A DNA stretch of 64,000 nucleotides from Sclerotiophoma versabilis (taxonomy: Eukaryota; Ascomycota; Dothideomycetes; Pleosporales; Didymellaceae), in assembly GCA_012274445.1 (NCBI GenBank), contig JAAROD010000081.1, forward strand, positions 992,001-1,056,000, read 5' to 3'. Under the pieces are notes generated by a model, which saw nothing but the letters and a program-made list of their open reading frames with translations, made no database searches and was not told the origin of the DNA. Below, one piece after another: positions 24,201 through 33,876 of the stretch. How positions within the stretch are numbered: position 1 is the stretch's first letter; the number at the start of each line of letters is the position of its first letter. The translations under genes were made by a program, and so were the position numbers.

Positions 24201-25333
24201 GAGAACCTGCTATTGGTGGTTCTGAGCACAGATGTGATGCCAGCCTTGTGGACGTTAATTGGCGAGGAATATGGTCTTCCATCTGGCGGCGCACATCCCT
24301 TCGCCAAGGAACCGCAGCGATGGCTGAGGGTACCGAAGAACATGTGGCTTACGACATGCACATGATTGCTGTAAGTCACTGCTGGCCAACCCTGTCTATA
24401 CCAGCAGGGTAGAAGGCCACAGAGGAAGGGTGACCAAAGTGGGGTCTAGTCGCAAGCCATGGCTGCTGCTGTCGAAGGGCTGGCAGCCGTTTTCGACTGC
24501 AAGCCACCAGCAACAGGTATTTTCGACTTCGAAACGAGTGGGTCTCTGGTCCAAGTGTCACATCCTTATGAACACTCGATCGCCAGTGGTGTTTCCACTC
24601 AAAAGCAGCGGAAGATTCCCAACGTGGCAAGCTCGCGACGCCAACACCAATCCGGCACTCCTTTGTCCGTTCTCAGTCAATTGGACAGACTCCTCTATAC
24701 TGTGAGCAGTCGACCTGGAAGCTTAGTAGTCGCTACAAATACCTTCTGGTACCTGAACACTGGACAAAGAATTGCTCATAGTCGAGTTACCTTCACGCCT
24801 CCCCAAGCTACCTTTCACCGACAAAGGGCCGAACCAAAACACCAAACCTCAGACAATCCACTTGTCTGCGTGCGATTAAGTATCGAAAAACGGACCAAAC
24901 GAACTGTGTGTGCGCGCCCAAAAGTTCTGGCTAGTGAGAAGCAAGCAACTGGAAGAGGTACATTCCCTGATATGTCTGGTGCATGGTTGCGAGAGCAAAC
25001 CGTACATATCAACACGGCCCATGCCAAAACTAACACAATCCCAGGACGTACCTGATACACTTTCATCCAAGCTGAGCATCTTTTGGCAACCATACAACAG
25101 TTACCCGTCTTGTGTTGTCTTGGCCAACGTTCATTTTAGCAAGTCTTACAAGCATTACGCTGGATCCGAATCGGCACTGTCATCGCAGAGTTGCTTCTTC
25201 CTGTGCACTTCATTGCCTTCACCACCATTTCGGTCTAAGTCCGCATATTGCATCTCTTTGATCTTTGGAACCGTGCAATCTTCGCAATCACCTCCTGTTC
25301 CGGCTCAGTCGTGCGCTTGGACTTCAGGCAGCT
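21296..25333. other. Gene-poor stretch upstream of the HMG-box gene
   Basis: About 4 kb. Open frames of 60-200 codons occur on both strands, the longest at 24459-25055 (+), but none shows a domain, a conserved motif or coherent splice joins. I see nothing identifiable as a transposon. Confidence 0.5.
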
Positions 25334-26983
25334 ATGAGAGGGAATACTCTTGTTCAACGACACCCTCCCACCCCACCAACACTTGTGGACGATTTCCATT
25401 CAGGCGTTCACCGGGTTGCGCAATATGGCGGAGATCGCGGGTACCCTTTCGATGAGTCGAGCTACGGCGTTCCCGGGATGGTCAGTCACGAAGGGATCCC
25501 TTCGCGTACGTCACATATCGGCAGCCACACCGAAGAGGGAGTTGGTCTAGGAATCCAATATGTAGGTACAGCTGTACCCTGGTACAAGCAACAATGCTGA
25601 CCAGATCTAAGGACGGTTATGGTGCTCCGGAATATTACCACGATAGCCAGATCAATGGCCGTCCGGTACGCTGACTCTTCTAATATGCTGCATCCGATAG
25701 CTAACGCATCGTAGGGCAGCCAAGGTGTGTTCTCGCCGCCGACTCCCAGATCGACAAATGAAGACGACTACGCAACCCGATCATCTCGCAGCGTACGGTC
25801 AAAAGCAACTGCGAGTCCCCCACAGAGACATGACAGTCCTCAACCAAAGCCAACGCCAAAGCCCAGGAAAGCAAAGGCTCCCAAAGGCGAGAAGGTGAAA
25901 ACGCCCAAGCTGACTGCACCGCTGAGCATGTTGACCGAGAACCTGCACCACATTCCGGTCAAGGACATGAAAGCGTGGGTCAACCGACCTGCAGACGTCA
26001 GGCGCATAGAAGCTGAAAAGAGGAATGGATACATCACCCGACCAATGAACTCGTTTATGCTATATCGTTCAGCGTACGCCGAGCGAGCCAAGGCATGGTG
26101 CTTACAGAACAACCATCAAGTGGTATCCTCAATCGCAGGAGAGAGTTGGCCTTTAGAGCCGCCAGAGGTTCGCGACCGGTTCAACGAGTACGCAAAGATC
26201 GAGCGGATAAACCATCAGAACGCCCATCCAACATACAAGTTCTCACCCAGCAAGGCGGTCGCTCCTCCGCGAAAACGCAAAGATGAGTGGTCGGACGAAG
26301 AGCCAAGCGATCTTGAGGATGCTGAGTGGGCTCCTGATAATGGCCAGCGATCAAGACAAGCAAAGCGATACCAACGATCGATCAGCTATCCACCCAATCT
26401 TGGACCCCCGGAATACATGGATCGATCTTTCGGACCTAGTGCCAATGGCATGATGAGGTCCTCCTGGGAAATGACAAACGAAGGACGACCGATGCCGATG
26501 CCTATGCACCACGGCATGTACAACCAGTACTATCAGGCTGCTGTATATCCGAACGTACCCATGGGTGCGCACTACAGCGAAGATCTCCGCATGCGTCGAG
26601 TTGGTGTACCAGCTGCAGCACCGGCACCAACCCTGCAATTCTCGTCAAACCAGCTGCTAGGTCTGCCTGGTGGTGATGCGAGCGATTTGATGAACCAGCT
26701 GCAGCCTCAAGCCGCAACGCCGTTCGATGAAGGCCAGGTTGACCCATTGCTGTTGGCGTACGATGGTGGTCACCGTTCTGCAGTAGACCCTGCCGCTCTC
26801 CAGCAGGATTATCGCAACGGCTATTCGAACATGATCAATGAGAAGTACGGCCAGCAGGAGATCGACAGGCTGCTGGAGATTGAGCACACGCATGACAGCT
26901 ATAGCTCTCCGTGGCAGTCTGATCCAACTATGTCTTCGCTCGACCAGGAATCCGAGTTCGATAAGTGGGTAGGGGAGCATTGA
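25334..26983 (+). CDS. HMG-box transcription regulator (Ste11/MATA-HMG type, three exons)
   Basis: Sequence-specific nuclear HMG-box protein. Exons 25334-25561, 25612-25665 and 25715-26983 are joined by introns of 50 and 49 nt, phase 0, giving 516 aa. The first intron (GTAGGT...TGCTGAC...CTAAG) removes a stop, and the middle exon is only 18 codons (DGYGAPEYYHDSQINGRP). The HMG box lies at about residues 195-270: ITRPMNSFMLYRSAYAERAK, NHQVVSSIAGESWPLEPPEV, INHQNAHPTYKFSP. The RPMNSF start, NHQ..S.I and Y.Y/F.P end resemble the mating and sexual-development HMG boxes of ascomycetes. A basic PKPTPKPRKAKAPKGEKVK tract precedes the box; the C-terminal half is Met/Pro/Gln-rich. The single-exon reading from 25727 would omit the first 98 residues and has no ATG. 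Role in sexual development is inference. Confidence 0.9.
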
Positions 26984-27525
26984 TAGACCGGACTGAGAGA
27001 GTTATGTATTCTCGAATAGATACGACCGCATACGCATGATTGTGAGTTGCATTATGGATACCCTTGGTTGGCTCTCGGTTCAGCACGGCGTTGGTGGACA
27101 AAAACCCAACATCTGTATATGGATTGGCGGCGTCATTTGTTGTTTTGTAAATAAGCTTCTACAGATATTCGCGCCTTCGTAGAGCGATTCCAAACGAATA
27201 GAGTGCTTCAATTTGATTATCTTCTCGAGTATTTTCTAGTGTTGGGCTCGTCAAGTGCCCCAGTTAAGCTGAATAGATGAGTGATGAAACTTGGGCGTAT
27301 GAGATGAATGATGTGGGCGGCTGTGGGTGTTCAGGTGAGAGAGCAGTTCTGGCTGAAAGGCTCGAGTGCAGGGACCTTGCCCCACTTGTGTCTTCGCGTC
27401 GCGGACGCGATTACCTCTCGAGATTATGGCGGGGTCACGACAACGAATAGTGCTTTCCTCCTAACACCCAATACCTTACTGTCTATAGCTTATTTTACGA
27501 TTGAACGAGTGTCAAACTAGCCACA
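26984..27525. other. Intergenic: HMG-box 3' flank and PSF1 promoter
   Basis: About 540 bp, AT-leaning, no gene recognised. Confidence 0.6.
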
Positions 27526-28438
27526 ATGTACGGCGAAACTGCCAACAAGCTGGTGAGTGTGCCCCTCCAAGTATTGTCCATCTCAAAACTATGCGCACGT
27601 TCACTGCACAACGCCCTGTACACTTTCGCTGAGCCGTCTCGACCACCTTGACTATTGCAAAAGAGAATTCTTTATGAGAGCTACAAGCAGTTTCGAGAAT
27701 GGCGTATGGAATGGAGAAGTAGCGAAGTTCATCATCGCTGACACGTCGATACAGGTACAAAACGCCAAACGCACACTTGCACTTCCACATCTGCCGCCTT
27801 ATCAATCAGAGCTCATCAGATCTGTCGTACGAGAAGTAAGAGATCTGGACAAAGACGTAGCCTCGTTGCTCGTCCCATACTCAGGTTCCTTCAACCCAGC
27901 CTCATCTCCAGAGACAGCATGCGCCTTGCTTGTCAACCACCTATGCATGCGGCGCAATAAAAGATGTTTACTAGCGTACCACAAAGTGCGCAGTGACAAG
28001 CTGGAGGAGTATTGCTGGAACGGTGTGGATGTACTGGAGCAGCAGGCTCAGAAGGCCAACGGCAATGGTGCTGGAGAGGCTGGCGCGGCTGGCGTAGAGA
28101 GCAGTCTATCACCTGAAGAGGAGGAGTATGTACGGCAGTACAGTGACCTGCTGGCTGCATACAAAGGCCAATGGACAGACATAGACCTAACTGGAAGCTT
28201 GGAGCCACCAAAAGACCTGTTTATCGACGTGCGAGTGCTGAAAGATGCTGGTGAGATCCAGACAGAATATGGGTAAGTTCAGCCTACCGTGCATGACTCT
28301 GACGATGCGTGACTGTGTGGAGCATAGAGCTGATCCAATGGCAGGTCTATCACTTTGACCAGGAATAGCCAGTTCTACGTGCGCCACGGCGACGTTGAGA
28401 GATTGATCCAACAAGGTTATCTTCAGCGGTTGAGCTAA
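27526..28438 (+). CDS. PSF1: GINS complex subunit Psf1
   Basis: GINS joins Cdc45 and MCM2-7 in the replicative CMG helicase. Exons 27526-27552, 27755-28272 and 28345-28438 (introns 202 and 72 nt) give 212 aa, the family length. Exon 1 encodes only MYGETANKL and is found by the GTGAGT donor after it. The join continues VQNAKRTLALPHLPPYQ, then REVRDLDKDVASLL and LLVNHLCMRRNKRCLLAYH, which are the Psf1 hallmarks. LFIDVRVLKDAGEIQTEYG and, in exon 3, RNSQFYVRHGDVERLIQQGY form the C-terminal B domain. The linker near residues 125-150 is Ala/Gly-rich. A second replication gene in this window besides ORC1. Confidence 0.96.
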
Positions 28439-29929
28439 AGGTACGCAAAGTAGCCAGGTTGTGACGAGCGCAACCTCATCAACAACACCTTACGTCATGT
28501 CGACGAACATCAGGCCATAACGCGCGATCTCGGGCATTCTATTCGAGCTCAATCTGAAACAAAGTCCAACGGGTCTCTGCGAGGTCCTCTAAGAATCATT
28601 CAGACCGGCTCTTCTCGAACCCTTCTCGAACCCTGGACCAACACTGAGGGATTTCCTCTTTCGACTAGAATGGGGCACAGTGACTAGGTGCATGCTTTCC
28701 GTTCGACCTTGCCTATCGCATCCACGACAAGCGCGGGCGTGGCAGACTAGAGGACAAAACGCAGGTACCCCAGTCTTGGAGGACGACACTGCCACCACCG
28801 TCCAGGACATGAATAGACACTACGTCCCGACATCTCGGTTAGAGGACCATGCACACAACTCTTCCTCAGGATGCGCACGGACGTGGGTACTCGGTTCCAA
28901 ATTTCAGCAACATGTTGGCGGTCAATCAAGTGGCTAATGACGCGACAACTTAATCTATCGTCCACCTGCACACCGCGCTCGAGCCTCTGTCAGCAACGAA
29001 AAGCACAGATTCGAGGATGCTTGCCTCCGCAACAACGTCTGGATCCAAAAGTCGGTCTGAGCTACAGTGTTGTGTTGGTGTACAACTCAATGCTCAGGGC
29101 ACCCGGAGATCTAATGGCAGAAACTTTGCAAACTGAGAGCAAGCGCCACCACGTCGGCCCAACTCGATTATTGCGCCCTTGCGCGGTCAGCTAGGACGGC
29201 AGACTACATGGTGTAGGGCTCAACCCGAGCCTCGATTCGATAACACCATTCAGACGCCTCGCCCATGCGGGAGGAATATGATGATCCATCGGTAGATCGA
29301 CATGGGGGACGATAGCCTTGGTCCTTCGACGATCATATCAAGCCGCCTTTCTAAGGCTCGAACGTCGAGTCAAGTCAGATTAGATTACCTGCTCAGCCGC
29401 CAAGCTAAACGCCGTTGTGTCAGAGCAGGCAGCACGTCACCAAGAATAAGAGATGTTGACATTGTGCTGGGATAGGATCATGGTGGAATGCACCCAAGCA
29501 TACTTGTCCTTTCCAGGCCAATGGTGTGCGTAAACGTATTGGTCTGTCAGCGTACGGTCAACCGGCGCAGCGATATGAGCGGCTTCTAGGGCGAGACGGG
29601 TATCAGCATGAAAGGGGCATCATGCCAGTACCGACACGAGCCTCATTAGTCTATTGCACTTAAATATCTCATTGTCTGCGAAGACTAGGCTAGACAAATA
29701 CGCTTTCAAGCTAAACATGGATTGATATGACTATCACACTACCTAGCTATGTAGTACACCACACTTACCCTATGAGCAGTTCACTTTCCAAGACCCGAGC
29801 GAGAGGCCTGGCCATTGTGTTGGACGCCGAATGTCCCCCGCGGACGACTCGGAGTTCGCTTTGAGAACCTGGGACTGGGCGGTCGCGATCAAAGGTATTG
29901 CTCACAGGGTGTTGGGTGGTACTTACATT

Positions 29930-29984
<55 letters not shown>

Positions 29985-30144
29985 CTCGATCCCACAGAGC
30001 GCGACAACAAGACGAGAAGATGACCCCGGTCGACACTCTGTTCCTAGTACTAGTACCGAACCAAACCAAAGACTCCAGCTATGGAAGGTGCCGAATAGAA
30101 AGATATGCAGAGTAGAGTGTAAGTGGTCGCGGCGCACGCGTGCC
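28439..30144. other. Intergenic between convergent PSF1 and PRP5
   Basis: About 1.7 kb with no gene recognised. It contains the TG microsatellite at 29935-29982. The 3' ends of both flanking genes face this stretch. Confidence 0.6.
29935..29982 (+). repeat. (TG)24 microsatellite
   Basis: Perfect dinucleotide tract of 48 bp, with one further TG pair before an interrupting A. It creates artificial Cys-Val or His-Thr repeats in overlapping open frames, which are not genes. Alternating purine-pyrimidine DNA of this kind can adopt Z-form. Confidence 0.97.
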
Positions 30145-33100
30145 TCAGACAACATTGTAGCGACCCGTGGGTCCGCGGACGGCGCTCGCGTCTTCGGCTG
30201 CGATGGTGCCTTCGCGCAGGAGACGCGTGAGTTCCATCATGGCCTGGGTGACGACGTTCTCTGTATCGCCCTCGACGAGGATGTACAACTTGGGCAGATC
30301 TGTTTCTCCCGGTTCTTTGCCTGGGGGGTAGAAGTTGCCCTTTGTTGTGATACTGACACCCGTGTTTTCGAGGATTTTGGCCACGTTTGTGCGGTTCGTG
30401 ACGGCCCAGCGGGCCTTCTGCGGGAAGTCGTTGATCTCGATGGTGCTGTGGTACAGGCCGGCGTCGGGGCCCTTGTTGTCGATGGGCTGGCCGGCGTGGA
30501 TCATGCCCTTCTTGCTGAGGCGGCCGTCGACCTTGTTTGCGGCGGCGAGCGCGCGTTCCTTTGCGCTCATGGGCTTGCCGGAGCTGGCAGCGTCTGGGCG
30601 CTCGGTTTTCTGGACTACAATCTTGGAGTTTAGCAGCTTCATCCAGGAGGGCTGGTCTTCTTCGGCTTTGGCGGCGGACGCGTCTGTCGCCTTGACGATG
30701 CCGGGCCCGGCGACTTCAGGCTTCTTGAGCGCGGGAAGTTCGGGCTCTTCGTCTGAGTCTTCTTCGCCCTCGACTTTGTGGGCGCGCTTTTCGCGTTTCT
30801 TCTCGAGTGCGCGCGCAGCGTCGAGGCGGTCGAGGCCCTTTCCGCCAAAGCCACCGAAGAACTTCTCCGTGCCGGCCTTTGCTTTTTCGAGGAACGTGTC
30901 TGCCATCTTCTGTACTCCCTCGGGCACGGGGGTGTCGCTCTCCTTGAGAGCCTTCACGATGTGAACAGCAAAGCGCTCTTGGCCTGGGTCTTCGAGCAGA
31001 GTGATGGCTGTGCCCTTGTTGCCTGCTCGGCCTGTGCGGCCACAGCGGTGGACGTAGTCTTCCAAGTGAGTTGGGCAGTCAAAGTTGAAAACCATGGCCA
31101 AGCCTGGTACGTCAAGACCGCGAGCAGCCACCGAGGTGGCGATGAGCACGGAGAGAACGCCCTGTTTGAAGTCGTTGATGGCTTCATTACGATCAGTCTG
31201 GTCTTTGGCACCGTGAATGGTGTTGACAGAGGAATACTTAGCCTTGAACAGTTTCGAAAGAAGGTCTTCTGCCGTCTCTTGCTTTTCGGTGAAGACCAGT
31301 ACTTGTGCGTTTTCATCCTCAGCAAACAGCTGGCCAAGGTGCAGAAGCAGCTTGTTGATCTTCTTCTCATACGAGGGTTGCACAAGCGAGATGATCTGGG
31401 TGATTTCAGGCGCAACCTTACTACGGCCTCCAATGATGACTTCGGCGGGCTTGTTGAGAGCCTTTCGAGCCAAGGCAGCCATGTTCTTTGGGAACGTGGC
31501 TGAGAAGAGAATAGTCTGACGATCGGGGCGAACATTGGCAAGGATCTTCATAACCTGTGGCTCGAAGCCCATGTCGAACATACGGTCAGCCTCATCAAGA
31601 ATAACGTAGGTTATACGTCGAAAGCTTAGAACTCGACCTGAGTTGCTCTGCAGTAGATCAATTAGACGTCCGGGAGTAGCGCAGAGGACGTGGATGCCAC
31701 CTCGCTTGATCATAGCAATCTGATCGGAAATGGGCTCTCCGCCATAGGCACACTCAATCTTGATGCCGGAGGCTTTGAGGAACGGCTTCAGCTCATTCTT
31801 GATTTGTAGAGACAGCTCTCGGGTGGGGGCAAGAATCAAACCAATGGGACCGTCTGATGGCTTGAGTGGGCGCTGATCTAAGATGTGTCGAATCATGGGG
31901 ATACCGAAGCCTAGTGTCTTACCAGAGCCAGTCTTGGCGACACCGATGAGATCACGACCTGATTCAGCGATTGGGATGGCTTGTGCTTGGATGGCTGTAG
32001 GTCTGTCGTAGCGCACCTTCTGGAAGACGTCCATGGTGGCTTGGAGCAGACCCATCTGTGCCCACTTGGTGACGGGCCGAGGGACGTCGTCGGGCTTCAC
32101 CTTGATGCCGTCCATTTCGTGTCTAAGATCGGCGACCTCTTCTGGGGTCATGGCAGCGACTTCGGAGGGCTCAGTGTAGAAGTTCTTGCGGAACGGCTCG
32201 TACTCGATTTTGGCGTGGTCGATGACTGGGGCTTCCTTCTTCTTCTTCTTGTGTGCGCTCATGGCGAGCAGGTCCTCGGCCTCGACCGAGGTTTGCTCGG
32301 GCTCCAGGTCGTCGTTGAACATGGCTGTGCCCTGGGGGGCTGCTCGGCTCGGGGCAGGCTCGGTGAGGCCGGCCATGAAGGCATCGAGAGGGTCGACGTC
32401 GTCGTCTTCTTCGACGCCTGCGCTTTCGTCAACCTCCATCTTCTCGGCGGCCTCTTCGGCAGCGGGAGCTTCCTCCATGTTGGCGTCCTCATTGGCGGCG
32501 GCAATCTCGGCGCGACGCTGCTCGAGGCGCGCCTGCAGCTGGGCGTTGTTCTCTTCGTCGTCACTGCCCATGTCGTCGAGGGCAGCGCCGTCCTCTTCGT
32601 CGGCGTCGGGCAGCAGGTCGGCATCGTCGATGGGCGCAAAGGCCGGGAGGGCCTGGAACTTTCGCTTGCCGGTGTCGGTGTCGTCTTCGAGCAAGGCCTT
32701 CCTGGTGGTCTCTGTGCCGTCGAGGGCGTTCTTGGTCTTCAGGCCGAAGGCGCCGATGTTGGCGTTGGGCCTGGCTGGCGGTGCAGCAGCAGGTTCTGTG
32801 CGGGTCAGCGGTTGGGCGGGCAGCGGGCGGTGGGCCGCGTGCTTACTGGCAGTGACGGGCTTGCCGGCAGGCTTGGCGGCCAGCGGGCGTGCAGCGGCCG
32901 ACTCGTCGAGCTTGAACGTCGACTTCTCGGGCTGCTTCTGCTTGGCTTTCTCCGCAGCGCTCTTGGCCGGTGGCTTGCTTGGCGGCGGTGTTGCAGCAGC
33001 GGCGGCGGCGGGCGTCGAGGGGGCCGTGGCGGCGGGTGAGGGCACCGCGGCGGGCGAGTCGCCGGCCTTTTCCCTGGCCAGGCGCTCCGCATTGCGCTTC

Positions 33101-33561
33101 TTCCACTCTGCGAGCTTGGCTGCGCGGGCGGCCTTCTTGTCCTCGTCGGGGTCCCTCCTGTCGTCGTCGGGGTCCCTCTTGTCGGCGCGCCTGGCCGCGG
33201 GCGCGGGCGCGGGCGTGGACGGGGCGGGCGGGCGTGAGGTCGAGCGGCGGCGCCTGTCGTCGCGCTCTCTGTCGCCGCGGGTGCGGCTGCGGCTGCGGCT
33301 GCGGGTCCTGTCGTCGCGCCTGTACCGCTCTCGGCGGGCGGCGGGCGAGCGCGAGCGGCGGCGGTCGCGGGCGGCCCTGTCCCTCTCGCGCGGGCGGTCG
33401 TCGCGGCGGCGGTCGTCGCGGCGGCTGCTGCCAGAGTAGCGGTCGCCGTAGCGGTCGCCGTAGCGGTCGCGCGACCTGTCCCTGTCTCTGTCGCGGTCGC
33501 GGCGGGGCGGCGAGTAGCGACCGCGGTCGTACCTTGATGCATCAGCGTGGCGCGTCGCCAT
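30145..33561 (-). CDS. PRP5: DEAD-box RNA helicase Prp5
   Basis: ATP-dependent helicase that remodels U2 snRNP and proofreads the branch-site pairing during prespliceosome formation. Single exon, 1138 aa from MATRHADASRYDRGRY at 33561. The first ~170 residues are an Arg/Asp/Ser-rich RS-like region. A long Ala/Pro-rich and then acidic linker contains the Prp5 region EDDDVDPLDAFMAGLTE. The helicase core shows Q motif YDRPTAIQAQAIPIAESGRD, motif I AKTGSGKT (about residue 545), PTREL, DEAD at residues 656-659, SAT (about 686), ATSVAARGLDVPG and HRCGRTGRAG (about 835). The C-terminal part (IEINDFPQKARWAVTNR..., TGVSITTKGNFYPPG) is the KH-like Prp5 tail. The minus-strand frame stays open far upstream of this start, antisense to ERB1; I do not treat that extension as coding. 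Confidence 0.97.
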   Translation of the reverse strand: MATRHADASRYDRGRYSPPRRDRDRDRDRSRDRYGDRYGDRYSGSSRRDDRRRDDRPRERDRAARDRRRSRSPAARRERYRRDDRTRSRSRSRTRGDRERDDRRRRSTSRPPAPSTPAPAPAARRADKRDPDDDRRDPDEDKKAARAAKLAEWKKRNAERLAREKAGDSPAAVPSPAATAPSTPAAAAAATPPPSKPPAKSAAEKAKQKQPEKSTFKLDESAAARPLAAKPAGKPVTASKHAAHRPLPAQPLTRTEPAAAPPARPNANIGAFGLKTKNALDGTETTRKALLEDDTDTGKRKFQALPAFAPIDDADLLPDADEEDGAALDDMGSDDEENNAQLQARLEQRRAEIAAANEDANMEEAPAAEEAAEKMEVDESAGVEEDDDVDPLDAFMAGLTEPAPSRAAPQGTAMFNDDLEPEQTSVEAEDLLAMSAHKKKKKEAPVIDHAKIEYEPFRKNFYTEPSEVAAMTPEEVADLRHEMDGIKVKPDDVPRPVTKWAQMGLLQATMDVFQKVRYDRPTAIQAQAIPIAESGRDLIGVAKTGSGKTLGFGIPMIRHILDQRPLKPSDGPIGLILAPTRELSLQIKNELKPFLKASGIKIECAYGGEPISDQIAMIKRGGIHVLCATPGRLIDLLQSNSGRVLSFRRITYVILDEADRMFDMGFEPQVMKILANVRPDRQTILFSATFPKNMAALARKALNKPAEVIIGGRSKVAPEITQIISLVQPSYEKKINKLLLHLGQLFAEDENAQVLVFTEKQETAEDLLSKLFKAKYSSVNTIHGAKDQTDRNEAINDFKQGVLSVLIATSVAARGLDVPGLAMVFNFDCPTHLEDYVHRCGRTGRAGNKGTAITLLEDPGQERFAVHIVKALKESDTPVPEGVQKMADTFLEKAKAGTEKFFGGFGGKGLDRLDAARALEKKREKRAHKVEGEEDSDEEPELPALKKPEVAGPGIVKATDASAAKAEEDQPSWMKLLNSKIVVQKTERPDAASSGKPMSAKERALAAANKVDGRLSKKGMIHAGQPIDNKGPDAGLYHSTIEINDFPQKARWAVTNRTNVAKILENTGVSITTKGNFYPPGKEPGETDLPKLYILVEGDTENVVTQAMMELTRLLREGTIAAEDASAVRGPTGRYNVV

Positions 33562-33876
33562 GGCGGCTCGAGGCACGGTACTGTCTGGTTCTAGCGAGCG
33601 ACGCGGCCCGCAGAAGGTGCTCGGGCGGGCGGGTTCGATGTCGTCGGCGGGGTCGATGGCGTCGGCGGGCGGAGGTGACGGCGGCGCTGCAGGCGAGGGC
33701 AGTCGAGGGCAGTCGAGTGCAGTCGAGCTTTTGTTGCACGTCGGGGCCGGGCACAGGCACCCGCACGTCGCGACCCCTGCAAGCGCGGACCCACCCAGAA
33801 CTTTTGGCTCCCGCCCCAAAAATTTCTGGACGTGGGCGCGCAGGTGCAGCGCGACCACACCGCTTCCACCGCCGCC
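33562..33876. promoter_or_regulatory. Divergent promoter of PRP5 and ERB1
   Basis: The 315-bp GC-rich gap between opposite start codons holds both promoters. A 10-bp direct repeat, GCAGTCGAGG/GCAGTCGAGT, lies near 33700-33720. Joint control of a splicing and a ribosome-assembly gene is inferred from position only. Confidence 0.55.

Noticed and set aside
24459..25055. 198-codon plus-strand frame
   Set aside because: Overlapped by equally long frames on both strands, no motif and no conserved character.
29815..30155. Open frames with His-Thr or Cys-Val repeats
   Set aside because: They are translations of the TG microsatellite.
32186..33439. 417-codon plus-strand frame, and other long frames opposite PRP5
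   Set aside because: Ser/Ala/Arg-only composition and no motif; they are antisense shadows of the PRP5 RS-like and acidic regions.
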